Below are positions 34,825 through 44,127 of a stretch of 64,000 nt of DNA, piece by piece. Below the pieces are notes generated by a model, which was given only the letters and a program-made list of their open reading frames with translations, searched no databases and was not told where the DNA came from. The DNA is taken from assembly GCA_964370965.1 (NCBI GenBank), contig CAYJLW010000004.1:1-64000 (forward strand), given 5' to 3'. The DNA is from CAYJLW01 sp964370965 (GTDB lineage: Bacteria > Actinomycetota > Acidimicrobiia > UBA2766). Numbering within the stretch: the stretch's first letter is position 1; each line of letters begins with the position of its first letter. The position numbers were made by a program, and so were the translations under genes.

Positions 34825-37419
34825 GTGGCTCGACTGGACGTGACCATGGGGCGCGAGGGGCTCCCGGCGGCGGAGGCGGCACATCGGCTGCGCCGTGACG
34901 GGCCCAACGTCCTCCCTGTGGCGAAGCCCCCCCCGGTGTGGCGCCAACTGGCGGCACAGATGCTCCATTTCTTCGCCATCATGCTCTGGGTCGCGGGCAT
35001 CCTCGCCTTCGGGGCCGGCCTGCCGCAGCTCGGCGTGGCGATCTTCGTCGTGGTCGTCGTCAACGGCGTCTTCGCCTTCTCCCAGGAGTACCGGGCGGAG
35101 CGGGCCGCCGACCGCCTCACAGAGCTCCTCCCGCGCCGCGCAACGGTCGTGCGCGGCGGCGTCCCCCGGGACGTGGACGCGTCCGACCTCGTCGTCGACG
35201 ACGTCGTCGTGCTGGGGGCGGGGGACCGCATCTCGGCCGATCTCCGGGTGCTCGAGGCGCACGCCCTCATGGTCGACGCGTCGATGCTCACCGGCGAGAG
35301 CGTGCCTGTCGGCGTGGCGGCGGGGCACGCCGCCCACGCGGGCACGTTCGTCGTCGAGGGCGAAGCCGTCTCCGTCGTGACGGCGACCGGAGCCCGTACC
35401 CGCCTCGCCGGCATCGCCACGCTCACCCGGAACGCCCGGCGGCCCCGGAGCCCCCTCGCCCGGGAGCTCCACCGGGTCGTGCGCACGGTCGCCGCGATCG
35501 CCGTGGGCGTGGGCGTCGCCTTCTTCGGTGTCGCCCTTCTCGTCGGGAGTCCTCCCAGCGACGGGTTCCTCTTCGCGATCGGTGTCACGGTGGCGCTCGT
35601 CCCCGAGGGTCTCCTGCCCACCGTCACCCTTTCCCTGGCGATGGGGGCCCAGCGCATGGCCCGCCGCCACGCCCTCGTGCGGCGCCTGGAGTCGGTGGAG
35701 ACGCTCGGTTCCACGACCTTCATCTGCACCGACAAGACCGGCACCCTGACTCGCAACGAGATGTCCGTGGTGGAGGTCTGGATGCCGGGGGGCGTCGCCC
35801 GCGTGGAGGGCAGCGGATACGAACCGGAGGCGCGCGTCGACGTCGAGGGCGCCGTGCACGGCGACCTCCTGGGCCTCGCCCGGACGGCCGTGAGGTGCTC
35901 CAGCGGGCGGGTCGTGCAGGACGAGGGCATCTGGAAGGCCCACGGCGACCCCATGGAGGCGGCACTCGACGCGCTCGCCCGCAGCCTCGGTGTCGACGTG
36001 GCAGCGGAAGAGGCCGCCCGGCCGGCGTCCCGGCGTCTGCCCTTCGATCCCAGGCGGCGCCGGATGTCCGTGGTGGTCGGGGACAGGTTGCTCGTGAAGG
36101 GGGCGTCCGACGCCGTCCTGCCCCGCTGCGGCGAGGCGGTTGAAGCGGCCGGGGCGGCCGAGGAGCTCGCCGCCCGTGGCCTCAGGGTGATCGCCGTGGC
36201 GGACAGGGTCGCTCCCGTCGACGCCGCCACTGCCGGCGCCGACGCCCTGGAGCGGGACCTCCGCCTCCTCGGTCTCGTCGGCCTCGAGGACCCGCCGCGG
36301 CCTGGCGCCCGCGTGTCCGTGGAGGCCTGCCGGGCGGCGGGCATCCGGGTGGCCATGGTCACCGGGGACCACCCGGCGACGGCCTTCGCGATTGCCCGCG
36401 AGGTGGGCATCGCCGACGACGTCCGCGTCCTCGAGGGCCGGGACCTCCCTGAGGACGAGGAGATCCTCGGAGCGCTGCTCGACCGCGACGGGGTCGTCGT
36501 CGCCCGCGTCGAACCCGAGGCGAAGCTCCGCATCGCCCGCGCCTTGCAGCGACGGGGCCACGTCGTCGCCATGACGGGTGACGGCGTGAACGACGGCCCC
36601 GCCCTGCAGGAGGCCGACATCGGCGTGGCGATGGGCCGCTCGGGGACGGACGTCGCCCGTGAGGCCGCCGACCTTGTCCTCCTCGACGACGACTTCGCCA
36701 CGATCGTGACGGCGATCGAGCAGGGCCGGGCCGCGTTCGCGAACATCCGGCGCTTCCTCACCTATCACCTCACCGACAACGTGGCCGAGCTCACCCCCTT
36801 CGTGGTCTGGGCGCTGTCGGCGGGGAGGATCCCGCTCGCCCTCACCGTGCTCCAGGTACTCTGCCTCGACATCGGGACCGACCTGCTCCCGGCGCTGGCG
36901 TTGGGGGCTGAGCCCCCGGGCCCGGCGGTGCTCAGGCGCCCCCCGGAGGGCAGGCACCTGATCGACGGCCCTCTGGTACGGCGGGTCTTCGGCGTGCTCG
37001 GGCCTGTGGAGGCGGTGATGGAGATGCTCGCGTTCGTCGTGGTGTTCCTCGCCGCGGGCTGGCGGCCCGGGGGGGCCTTCCCGGGCGGGGCCACGCTGCT
37101 CGCGGCCTCCGGGGCGGCATTCAGCGCCGTCGTGGTGGGCCAGGCCGGGAACGCCTTCGCCTGCCGGAGCACCGGGCGGACTCCGTTCGCCCTCGGCTGG
37201 ACGTCCAACCGGCTGCTCCTGTCGGCCGTGGCCGTCGAGGTCGCGGCCCTCGCCGGGTTCCTCTTCATCGGCCCCGTGGCCCGCCTCCTGCGCCAGGCCC
37301 CGCCCCCGCTGTGGGGGACGGTCGTGGCTCTCTTCGCGGCGCCGGCCGTGCTGGGAGCCGACGCCCTCCACAAGTGGCTACGCCGCCGGGCGGGGCGGGC
37401 CCAGGGGCGACGGACGTGA
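34825..37419 (+). CDS. ctpF: P-type ATPase, CtpF-like cation transporter
   Basis: The 864-residue P2-type ATPase has about ten transmembrane helices, the actuator motif TGES (156-159), the phosphorylation site D303 in CTDKTGTLT, and the hinge TGDGVNDGPALQEADIGVAMG. The N-terminal cation-transporter domain is short (GLPAAEAAHRLRRDGPNVL). It groups by pattern with SERCA/PMA-like pumps such as M. tuberculosis CtpF (Rv1997), a DosR-regulon Ca2+/alkali cation pump; the ion is inferred. I start it at GTG 34825, six bases after the -10-like CAGAAT, suggesting a leaderless mRNA. ATG 34846 is the alternative. The stop overlaps the UbiB gene start (GTGA). Confidence 0.87.
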   Translation: MARLDVTMGREGLPAAEAAHRLRRDGPNVLPVAKPPPVWRQLAAQMLHFFAIMLWVAGILAFGAGLPQLGVAIFVVVVVNGVFAFSQEYRAERAADRLTELLPRRATVVRGGVPRDVDASDLVVDDVVVLGAGDRISADLRVLEAHALMVDASMLTGESVPVGVAAGHAAHAGTFVVEGEAVSVVTATGARTRLAGIATLTRNARRPRSPLARELHRVVRTVAAIAVGVGVAFFGVALLVGSPPSDGFLFAIGVTVALVPEGLLPTVTLSLAMGAQRMARRHALVRRLESVETLGSTTFICTDKTGTLTRNEMSVVEVWMPGGVARVEGSGYEPEARVDVEGAVHGDLLGLARTAVRCSSGRVVQDEGIWKAHGDPMEAALDALARSLGVDVAAEEAARPASRRLPFDPRRRRMSVVVGDRLLVKGASDAVLPRCGEAVEAAGAAEELAARGLRVIAVADRVAPVDAATAGADALERDLRLLGLVGLEDPPRPGARVSVEACRAAGIRVAMVTGDHPATAFAIAREVGIADDVRVLEGRDLPEDEEILGALLDRDGVVVARVEPEAKLRIARALQRRGHVVAMTGDGVNDGPALQEADIGVAMGRSGTDVAREAADLVLLDDDFATIVTAIEQGRAAFANIRRFLTYHLTDNVAELTPFVVWALSAGRIPLALTVLQVLCLDIGTDLLPALALGAEPPGPAVLRRPPEGRHLIDGPLVRRVFGVLGPVEAVMEMLAFVVVFLAAGWRPGGAFPGGATLLAASGAAFSAVVVGQAGNAFACRSTGRTPFALGWTSNRLLLSAVAVEVAALAGFLFIGPVARLLRQAPPPLWGTVVALFAAPAVLGADALHKWLRRRAGRAQGRRT

Positions 37420-38789
37420 GGGGCCTCCCGCTCGGGGACGTCCTCTCGCGTGTCGTGCGCGCCGGGGCCCTCTTCATCGGGATCGCTGTCGAGTACGCGT
37501 CCCTCGCCTTGCGCCGGCGGGTGTTCGGGGAGCGGCGGGCCCGGCGTGGTGCCGAGGCGGTGCACCGGCGCTGCGCGATCCGCCTCCGGCGGGGGGCCCT
37601 GCGCCTCGCCGGCGTCTACATCAAGGTGGGCCAGGCCGTGAGCATGATGACGAGCTTCCTGCCGCCCGTCTACGTCGAGGAGCTCGAGACGCTCCAGGAC
37701 GCCGTCCCCCCGCATCCCTTCGCGCAGATCCGGGCCGCGCTGGAGGCGGAGCTGGGCGCTCCGGTCGACGGTGTCTTCAGCGCGTTCGAGGAGACCCCGT
37801 TGGCGTCGGCGTCCTTCGGCCAGGTCCACCTCGGTCGCCTCCGCAACGGCGACGGGCTCGACGTGGCCGTGAAGGTGCAGTACCCGGGCCTGGACCGCAT
37901 CGTGGGAGTCGACCTGTGGGTCGTCCGCCAGGTGCTGCGGGTGCTGGAGTGGGTCTTCCCGCACTCCCACTACGAGCGGCTCCACCACGACCTCGACCAG
38001 CTCCTGCACCGGGAGCTGGACTACGAGCGGGAGGGGCGCAACGCCGAGACCCTGGCGGCGGCGTTCTCGGAGGATCCGGCGCTCGCGTTCCCCGGCATCC
38101 ACTGGAAGACCACGACTGCGAGGGTTCTCACGATGGAGCGGATGGCGGGGGTCAAGATCACCGACGTCGCCGGGATCCGGGCGCTCGGCCTCGACCCCGC
38201 CGACGTGGTGCGCATCCTCGTGAACGCCTATCTCAAGCAGCTCCTTGTGGACCGCACGTTCCACGCCGACCCGCATCCGGGGAACTTCCTCGTGCGGCGC
38301 CGTCCCGACGGCGGTCCGTGCGTCGTCTTCCTGGACTTCGGCGCCGTGGAGACGATCGGCCCCGAGATGGCGACGGGCATGCGCCACGTGGTACGGGGCT
38401 ACATGGGCAGGGACCCGGGCCCGGTCGTCGAAGGGATCCGCGCCATGGGGTTCCGGAGTGCCGCGGGGCGCGACGAGGTGTTCGAGACGGCGGTGCGGTA
38501 CTACTTCGAGAAGGTGCTCGACCTGAACGTGACGGACTACTCCCGCATCGACCTCTCCCAGTTCCGGATCCTGGAGAACCTCGATGAGATGCGCGTCTCC
38601 ATCCGGGAGCTCACGCGGGCGTTCCAGATCCCCCTGAGCTGGTTCTACGTCGAGCGCACGCTCCTCCTCCTCCTGGAGCTCTGCGCCCTGCTGGATCCCA
38701 CGATCAACATCCTCGAGATCGGCCTCCCCTACCTCGTGCGCTTCGTCTTCTCCGCAGACGAAGTCCAGGGCATCCCCCCACCGGACTGA
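37416..38789 (+). CDS. UbiB/ABC1 (ADCK) family atypical kinase
   Basis: The 457-residue protein carries the UbiB signature: the KxGQ motif in YIKVGQAVSMM, the Ala-rich loop in LASASFGQVH, the catalytic-region Lys in VAVKVQYPG, HADPHPGNF and the metal-binding LDFGAVE. UbiB proteins are ATPases/kinases linked to isoprenoid quinone synthesis and membrane lipid homeostasis. Its GTG start overlaps the ATPase stop by four bases, so both are translated from one DevR-box transcript. The pairing of a UbiB kinase with a CtpF-type pump is unusual. Confidence 0.87.
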   Translation: MRGLPLGDVLSRVVRAGALFIGIAVEYASLALRRRVFGERRARRGAEAVHRRCAIRLRRGALRLAGVYIKVGQAVSMMTSFLPPVYVEELETLQDAVPPHPFAQIRAALEAELGAPVDGVFSAFEETPLASASFGQVHLGRLRNGDGLDVAVKVQYPGLDRIVGVDLWVVRQVLRVLEWVFPHSHYERLHHDLDQLLHRELDYEREGRNAETLAAAFSEDPALAFPGIHWKTTTARVLTMERMAGVKITDVAGIRALGLDPADVVRILVNAYLKQLLVDRTFHADPHPGNFLVRRRPDGGPCVVFLDFGAVETIGPEMATGMRHVVRGYMGRDPGPVVEGIRAMGFRSAAGRDEVFETAVRYYFEKVLDLNVTDYSRIDLSQFRILENLDEMRVSIRELTRAFQIPLSWFYVERTLLLLLELCALLDPTINILEIGLPYLVRFVFSADEVQGIPPPD

Positions 38790-38830
38790 CGCGGGCATCG
38801 CGTCTTGGCCCGTGCCGCCGGACCACGCCA

Positions 38831-38874
38831 AAGTGATGCTGTTTCACCGGGATATCGGCACAGCGGCATCACTT
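38831..38874 (+). terminator. Stem-loop after UbiB gene
   Basis: AAGTGATGC at 38831-38839 pairs perfectly with GCATCACTT at 38866-38874, with further TGT/ACA pairing inside. It follows the UbiB stop by about 40 bases and precedes a repeat array. It could be a terminator; no T tract follows. Confidence 0.4.
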
Positions 38875-38978
38875 CGGCATCGGTGCGGACCCACACCCGG
38901 GGAGAGGGGCGGGGCCCGTGGGGGCGTTAGCCAGGCGTGGGCGAGGGGGGTCTTCTCGCAAGGCCGGACTGCGCTGTC

Positions 38979-39412
38979 TGCTCCGCACCTGGCGGTGCTC
39001 CGCGTGCCGGCGGGGCCCCACACCCCGCCGGCGCCAGGGCGCAGTGGGGCCGAAGGGCCGGGCTGTGCTGTGTGCTCCGCACCTGGCGGTGCTCCGCGTG
39101 CCGGCGGGGCCCCACACCCCGCCGGCGNNNNNNNNNNNNNNNNNNNNNNNNNNNNNNNNNNNNNNNNNNNNNNNNNNNNNNNNNNNNNNNNNNNNNNNNN
39201 NNNNNNNNNNNNNNNNNNNNNNNNNNNTGCTCCGCACCTGGCGGTGCTCCGCGTGCCGGCGGGGCCCCACACCCCGCCGGCGCCCGGGCGCAGTGGGGCC
39301 GCAGGGCCGGGCTGTGCTGTGCTCCGCACCTGGCGGTGCTCCGCGTGCCGGGGGGGGCCGCGCCCCGTCGGCGCCCGGCCGCGGTGGGGCCGCAAGGCCG
39401 GGCTCTGCCCGG
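38979..39412 (+). repeat. Tandem 92-94 bp GC-rich repeats interrupted by a gap
   Basis: Copies of a unit starting TGCTCCGCACCTGGCGG begin at 38979, 39073, 39228 and 39320, with periods of 94 and 92 bases on the two sides of the gap. Each contains the inverted repeat CCGGCGGGG...CCCCGCCGG followed by a variable CAGTGGGGCCG...GCCGGGCT part. A related single copy in reverse orientation lies at 17203-17259. The array is between the converging UbiB and hydrogenase units and is non-coding. The apparent long ORFs across it on both strands arise from the absence of stops in GC-rich repeats. Confidence 0.85.
39128..39227. other. Assembly gap (100 Ns)
   Basis: Exactly 100 N bases lie inside the tandem repeat array. 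The length is a conventional scaffold placeholder, so the true number of repeat copies is unknown. Confidence 0.97.
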
Positions 39413-39445
39413 CCGGAACGGCGTGTGATTGGGACGGCGGTGGCG

Positions 39446-40018
39446 TCAGGGAAGGGGGGAGATCGAGGGGGGACGGAGTCCCCCTTCGAAAGAGATAGCG
39501 GCGCCGAGGGCGGCGGCGAAGGCGGGGAGGGCGGCTTGCACGGCCGGGGAGAGGCCGGCTCCGAGGGCGGTCCCGGAGATGCCCACGCCCACGACACACC
39601 CTTCGAGGGGTGACCCCCTGATCTCGGCGGCGAGGGCGAGGACGTCGGCCAGGGGGAGCGTGTGGGTGGAGCGGAGCCGGTTCCGCTCCCCGGCGGTCCG
39701 ACCGGCCCCGGCGCCGACGTCGGCGAGGGCGAGGGTGACCACCTCGCCTGGGGCGACGCCGGCCACGGCGTCGGCCACCACGCAGGCCGCCGTGTCGGGG
39801 ATACCTGCCAGGACGGCGGGGTCCGGGTCGCCCGTCGTGTGGACGTGGGCGAGGGCGAGGACGTCCGCAGGGACGCGGGCGAGGGCGGCGAGGGCGGCGC
39901 CGTCGTCGCCGCGGGAGGGCTCGCCGCAAACGACGAGATGGACCTGCCTGGCCCCGTGAGACGGACCGCCCTGCGAGCGATCCGCCTGCCCGGGGGTCTG
40001 GGCGCCGCCCGTGGTCAC
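39446..40018 (-). CDS. Hydrogenase maturation protease (HyaD/HybD-like)
   Basis: The 190-residue protein shows the HybD-type peptidase pattern: LVVCGEPSRGDDGAALAAL with the acidic nickel-sensing position, a central ADAVAG segment and VVGVGISGTALGAGLSPAV near the end. It should cleave the C-terminal peptide of the large subunit once nickel is loaded. The first residues are a Gly/Gln-rich extension. The GTG start overlaps the large-subunit stop (GTGA), making it the last gene of the hydrogenase operon. Confidence 0.8.
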   Translation of the reverse strand: MTTGGAQTPGQADRSQGGPSHGARQVHLVVCGEPSRGDDGAALAALARVPADVLALAHVHTTGDPDPAVLAGIPDTAACVVADAVAGVAPGEVVTLALADVGAGAGRTAGERNRLRSTHTLPLADVLALAAEIRGSPLEGCVVGVGISGTALGAGLSPAVQAALPAFAAALGAAISFEGGLRPPSISPLP

Positions 40019-41328
40019 GCCCGTTCCACGGTGACGTCGAGGAAGTGCGTGGCGCAGGAGATGCAGGGGTCGAAGCTGCGGACGAGGCCTTCGAGGCTGC
40101 GGGCGAGGGCGTCGTCGGGAAGAGCGAGCTGGCCGGGAGCGAAGCGGGCGAGGTCCTCCTCGATCATCCCCTGGTTCTGGCTCGTGGGCGGGACGATCTG
40201 CGCCGCCTGCACGAACCCGTCGCCGTCGACGACGTAGCGGTGGAAGAGAAGCCCCCGGGGCGCCTCTGTCGACCACGCCGCCACACCCTCTCTGGGGGCC
40301 CAGGGCACCCTGGGCTCGGCGGGAGCCTCGTAGGCGGCGACGACGTCGCGGGCCTCGTGGGCGGCGTGCAGGAGTTCCACGGCTCGGGCGGCCACAGACC
40401 AGAAGGGGTTCATGCGGATCACGGGGGCGAGGCCGGAGCGCTCCAGCGCTGCGCGGGCCTCGGGGTGAAGGTCGTCTCCGGCGAGCGTCACGCGCGCCGG
40501 GGGGCCCACCTGATACGTGCCGCCGTCGCCCGTGCGGGCATGGAGGGCGTGGGAATGGGGCGCCTGCGACTCGGCGAAGGCCGCGTCCCAGGCCCATGGG
40601 TCGACGTCCGTGCCGTCCGTGGAGACGATACGGCCGTGGTTCATCGGGTATTCGCCGTCGCCGCGCAGCGAGACGAGGTGGACGTCGCGGAAGAGCCCCG
40701 GCACGGGGAATCCGCCCACCCACGCCAGCGTCTCCTCGGCCTGCGTGACGGCGGCGTCGAGGTCGGGGGCGAGGGCATCGAGCTGGGCCCGGGTCGGCGT
40801 GCGGGAGAAGCCCCCGACCCGGACCGACACGGGGTGGATGGCCCGGCCGCCGAGCAGCTCGAGGATGCGGTTGCCGGTGCGCTTCAGGGCGAGGCCCCGC
40901 TCCACCGTCGCGCGTTCGGCGCGGGCGAGGGACACGACGCTGTCGTGTCCCAAGAAGTCGGGGGCGTGGAGGAGGTAGACGTGCAGGGCGTGGCTCTCCA
41001 GCCATTCCCCGCAGTACATGAGTCGCCGCAGAGCACGTACCGACGGATGCACCTCGACGCCGTAGAGGCGCTCGAAGGCGTGCACTGCGCTCATCTGGTA
41101 GGCGACCGGACAGATGCCGCAGATGCGGGCGACGATGTCGATCACCTCGTCGCCGGTGCGCCCGCAAACGAGCTTCTCGAAGTACCGCGGCGCCTCAAAG
41201 ATCGAGAGTCGCACGTCCTCCACGCGGCCGTCGACCACTCGCAGGTGCAGGGATCCCTCGCCCTCGACACGGGTGACCATGCCGACGTCCACGATCCTCT
41301 CGACGTGTTCCTCGTCACCTTCGTGCAT
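40015..41328 (-). CDS. [NiFe]-hydrogenase large subunit, group 3b-like
   Basis: The 437-residue protein holds the NiFe site ligands: L1 motif ARICGICPVAY (C70, C73) and L2 motif DPCISCATH (C422, C425). It ends FLDVTVERA, a nine-residue tail that the maturation protease would remove after H428. Length and partners fit the alpha subunit of group 3b bidirectional NADP-linked (sulf)hydrogenases. It is a cytoplasmic H2 activation site; in M. smegmatis the equivalent Hyh enzyme is DevR-controlled and active in hypoxia. It overlaps the small-subunit gene by 14 bases. Confidence 0.93.
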   Translation of the reverse strand: MHEGDEEHVERIVDVGMVTRVEGEGSLHLRVVDGRVEDVRLSIFEAPRYFEKLVCGRTGDEVIDIVARICGICPVAYQMSAVHAFERLYGVEVHPSVRALRRLMYCGEWLESHALHVYLLHAPDFLGHDSVVSLARAERATVERGLALKRTGNRILELLGGRAIHPVSVRVGGFSRTPTRAQLDALAPDLDAAVTQAEETLAWVGGFPVPGLFRDVHLVSLRGDGEYPMNHGRIVSTDGTDVDPWAWDAAFAESQAPHSHALHARTGDGGTYQVGPPARVTLAGDDLHPEARAALERSGLAPVIRMNPFWSVAARAVELLHAAHEARDVVAAYEAPAEPRVPWAPREGVAAWSTEAPRGLLFHRYVVDGDGFVQAAQIVPPTSQNQGMIEEDLARFAPGQLALPDDALARSLEGLVRSFDPCISCATHFLDVTVERA

Positions 41329-42136
41329 GCCCCGTTCCTTCCGCTGTGCCGGCGCGCCCGCCCACGACGTCCCGGAACGGCTCCGCCCAGGCCGTGAAGC
41401 CGGCGAAGAGGCGCCGGGTGTCCGCCTCGGACACCCCGAGGTCCCGGAACCAGGAGGTGAGGCTCTCGACGTTGGCGTGTTCCCGCGGGCCGAAGCAGCC
41501 GTAGCACCCTCTGTGGTAGGCGGGGCAGATCGCCCCGCAGCCCGTCTGGGTGACGGGGCCGAGGCAGGGCTCGCCGTCGGCCACGAGCACGCAGACAGTG
41601 CCCTGGCGCTTGCACTCGATGCAGACCGCCTCGTCGGGGAGGCGGGGCCGTCTCCCCACGACGAGGGCCGTGCAGAGCTCGAGGAGCTGGTGGCGGTCGA
41701 TCGGGCAGCCGCGGAGCTCGGCGTCCACCTTCACATGGTCGGCGACCGGCGTGGAGGTCGCCAGGGACTCCACGTACTCGGGGAGGGCGTAGACGGAGCG
41801 GTGGAACTCCTCGTGGTCGGCCCAGTTGCGCAGCGCCTGGATGCCCCCTGCGGTGGCGCAGGCGCCGATGGTGACGAGCTTCGCCGTGCGGGCGCGCACC
41901 TCCCGGACGTCCCTGGCCTGCTCGGGTGTGGACACGGACCCTTCGACGAGAACGACGTCGAAGGGTCCCGCCGAGCGCGCCGACGTCGCCTCGGGGAACT
42001 CGGCGATCTCGAAGTGCTCGGCGATCGCCAGAAGGTGGTCCTCCAGATCCAGGAGGCTGAGCTGGCAGCCGTCGCAGGAGGCGAGCTTGAACACGCCGAG
42101 GCGCAGGGGGCCTCCTTCGAGGCGGGCGGGGCTCAA
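41315..42136 (-). CDS. [NiFe]-hydrogenase small subunit, group 3b-like
   Basis: The 273-residue FeS subunit begins with the proximal-cluster motif FKLASCDGCQLSLLDLE (C21, C24), continues with IGACATAGGIQ, and has a Cys-rich C-terminal half (CIECKRQGTVCVLVADGEPCLGPV split by CGAICPAYHRGCYGCFG). No Tat signal is present, as expected for a cytoplasmic group 3 enzyme. The TTG start overlaps the stop of the preceding gene as TTGA, so translation is coupled. Confidence 0.9.
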   Translation of the reverse strand: MSPARLEGGPLRLGVFKLASCDGCQLSLLDLEDHLLAIAEHFEIAEFPEATSARSAGPFDVVLVEGSVSTPEQARDVREVRARTAKLVTIGACATAGGIQALRNWADHEEFHRSVYALPEYVESLATSTPVADHVKVDAELRGCPIDRHQLLELCTALVVGRRPRLPDEAVCIECKRQGTVCVLVADGEPCLGPVTQTGCGAICPAYHRGCYGCFGPREHANVESLTSWFRDLGVSEADTRRLFAGFTAWAEPFRDVVGGRAGTAEGTGHARR

Positions 42137-44127
42137 AGGCCCTCCACCCCCAGCACGCCCCGGAGCGCCTCGAGGGAGAACACGGGGCCGTCTGTGCACA
42201 CGAAGTAGGGGCCCACCTGGCAGTGCCCGCAGAGGCCCACGCCGCAGTCCATGTGCCTCTCCAGGGTGAGCCAGATGTTCTCGGGGCGCACGCCGATGCC
42301 CACGAGGCCGCTCGCCGTCGCCTGCATCATCCGCTCCGGCCCGCAGACGAACGCCACGGTCTCCGCGGCGGTCGTCGGGTCGGCCCAGGCGGCGTCGTCG
42401 TAGAGGTGCGTGACGACGCCTACGGGACCCTGCCATTCGGCACCCGCCCGGTCGACTGTGACACCCACCTCTACGCCCGGGTGCTGCGCCCAGGCCTCCA
42501 GATCACCGCGGAAGATCAGGTCCGCTGGCGTGCGGGCCCCGTGATAGAGGCGGAGGGGCTGGGTGCGGGCCGGCTGGGCGAGGACGGCGTCGACGAGGCT
42601 GCGCAGCGGGGCGAGGCCGATGCCTCCGGTTGCGACCACGACGGGGCGCCCGGCGGCGGCCTCGGCCGGCCACGGTGTCCCGAGGGGGCCTCGCAGAGCG
42701 AGGGAGTCGCCCGGGCGGAGGTTGGCGAGCGTCTCGGTGGCGGGCCCCGCCGCGCGCACCGTGAGCTCGATCGCCCACGTGTGGTACCGAGACACGGAGA
42801 TCGGGGGCGCCCCCACCGCCGGGAGGCCGACCATCACGAACTGGCCGGGGCGGCCGGCGAGGATGTCTGGGTCGTCGGTCTCGATCACGATCGTGGTGGT
42901 GTCGAGCGTCTCGACCCGCGTGTCGCACACCGTGGCGGGGCGGAAGCGGTCGCGGTCGGCGTCGGTGCCCGGGTACCGGCGGGTGCGGTCGGCGGAGACG
43001 AGGTCGTGCGGGGGATGCCCGGTTCCGGTCGTGAGCGCACCGAGTTCCTCGCGGACGTCGATGCCCACCGGGCACCAGGTGATGCAGCGGCCGCAGCCCA
43101 CGCACCCGGACGTCCCGAACTGGTCGTGCCAAGTGGCGAACTTGTGTGTGAGCCAATGGCGGTAGCGGTCGCGGACGCGGCTGCGGAAGTTGCCTCCGGC
43201 GACCGCTGCGAAGCCCTCCGTGAAGCAGGAGTCCCACACCCGCTCGGTGGAGGCCGTGACGCCGTCGAGGTCCGAGACCGTTTCGGCGGCATAGCAGAAG
43301 CAAGTGGGGCAGACCATCGTGCAGTTCGTGCAGGCCAGGCAGCGCTCGCCGACCTCCGCCCAGCGGGGGTCGTCGGGCCGGGAGCGGAGGCGGTCGGCCA
43401 GGACGGCGGCGTCGACCTGGACCCCCTGGTGCTCGCGCACGGCCGCCACGGCGGCAGCGGCGGCCGCTGTGTGCTCGCTGGTGGCGTCAGCGAGGGGGAG
43501 GGCGGCGGCGATCCCACGGCCGGTGTCAGTGGGAGCGCGTACGACGAAGCCCCCGGCGACCTCGGTGAGGACGAGGTCGGCACCCGTGTCGGCGCCGATC
43601 TCCGGCCCCGTGTCCATGGATGCGCAGAAGCACGTGGCCGCACACGTCGTGCACTCTGTCGCCACCACCACCGCGGCCGCGCGGCGGGCGGCGTAGTCGT
43701 CGTCGCGGAAGGGCTGGCCGAGGAACACCCGGTCCTGTACACCGAGCGCCGCCAGCTCGCAGGCCCGCACCCCCAGGAAGGCCACGGCGGGAACGGCGCT
43801 CTCGGCGGGGCGGTACTGCACGGCCCCAGAGGCCCCCCGGGTGGCCTCCAGGCGGGTGACGCGGGGCGGGAACGTGAAGCGCTTCCAGGACGTGGGGCCC
43901 ACGGCGAAGCCGAACACGCGGGAGTCGCCCCGCTCCTCGAGGCGGTACTTGCCCGGTGCCTGCTCGTCTCCCCAGCCCACCGGGAGGTCGGCGGCGGAGG
44001 CGATGCGGTCGTATACGACCGCCCCCTGCGCGACGGTGGGACCGAGGACCTCCCGGCCCTCACGGCCGAGCACCTCGATCAAGGCGTCCAGGTCGGCGGT
44101 GTCGAGGAACCAGGGGCCCTCACTCAC
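42133..44127 (-). CDS. Fused beta-gamma (FeS plus NAD(P)H/FAD) subunit of group 3b hydrogenase
   Basis: The 664-residue protein joins two normally separate subunits. Residues 1-365 are the HydB/HyhB-type FeS protein with ferredoxin clusters CLACTNCTMVCPTCFC (263-278) and CVGCGRCITWCP (342-352). Residues about 395-664 are the HydG/HyhG-type diaphorase. It has a flavin-binding FNR barrel (QFVMVGLP, SVSRYHTW), an NAD(P) domain (GGIGLAPLRSLVDAV, FVCGPERMM) and a C-terminal [2Fe-2S] site (DCGVGLCGHCQVGPYFVCTDG). It carries electrons between NAD(P)H and the NiFe dimer. The frame is continuous with no stop at the junction. The GTG start overlaps the cNMP gene stop (GTGA). Confidence 0.9.
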   Translation of the reverse strand: MSEGPWFLDTADLDALIEVLGREGREVLGPTVAQGAVVYDRIASAADLPVGWGDEQAPGKYRLEERGDSRVFGFAVGPTSWKRFTFPPRVTRLEATRGASGAVQYRPAESAVPAVAFLGVRACELAALGVQDRVFLGQPFRDDDYAARRAAAVVVATECTTCAATCFCASMDTGPEIGADTGADLVLTEVAGGFVVRAPTDTGRGIAAALPLADATSEHTAAAAAAVAAVREHQGVQVDAAVLADRLRSRPDDPRWAEVGERCLACTNCTMVCPTCFCYAAETVSDLDGVTASTERVWDSCFTEGFAAVAGGNFRSRVRDRYRHWLTHKFATWHDQFGTSGCVGCGRCITWCPVGIDVREELGALTTGTGHPPHDLVSADRTRRYPGTDADRDRFRPATVCDTRVETLDTTTIVIETDDPDILAGRPGQFVMVGLPAVGAPPISVSRYHTWAIELTVRAAGPATETLANLRPGDSLALRGPLGTPWPAEAAAGRPVVVATGGIGLAPLRSLVDAVLAQPARTQPLRLYHGARTPADLIFRGDLEAWAQHPGVEVGVTVDRAGAEWQGPVGVVTHLYDDAAWADPTTAAETVAFVCGPERMMQATASGLVGIGVRPENIWLTLERHMDCGVGLCGHCQVGPYFVCTDGPVFSLEALRGVLGVEGL

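Noticed and set aside
34738..37371. Open minus-strand frame extending the GNAT-acyl-CoA synthetase to 1774 residues
   Set aside because: The extension lies antisense to the well-supported P-type ATPase, has low-complexity Arg/Gly/His composition, and homology begins at GTG 34737.
38844..39929. Long ORFs running through the N gap and repeat array on both strands
   Set aside because: They translate GC-rich repeats and unknown bases, have no codon bias and disagree with the hydrogenase protease frame.
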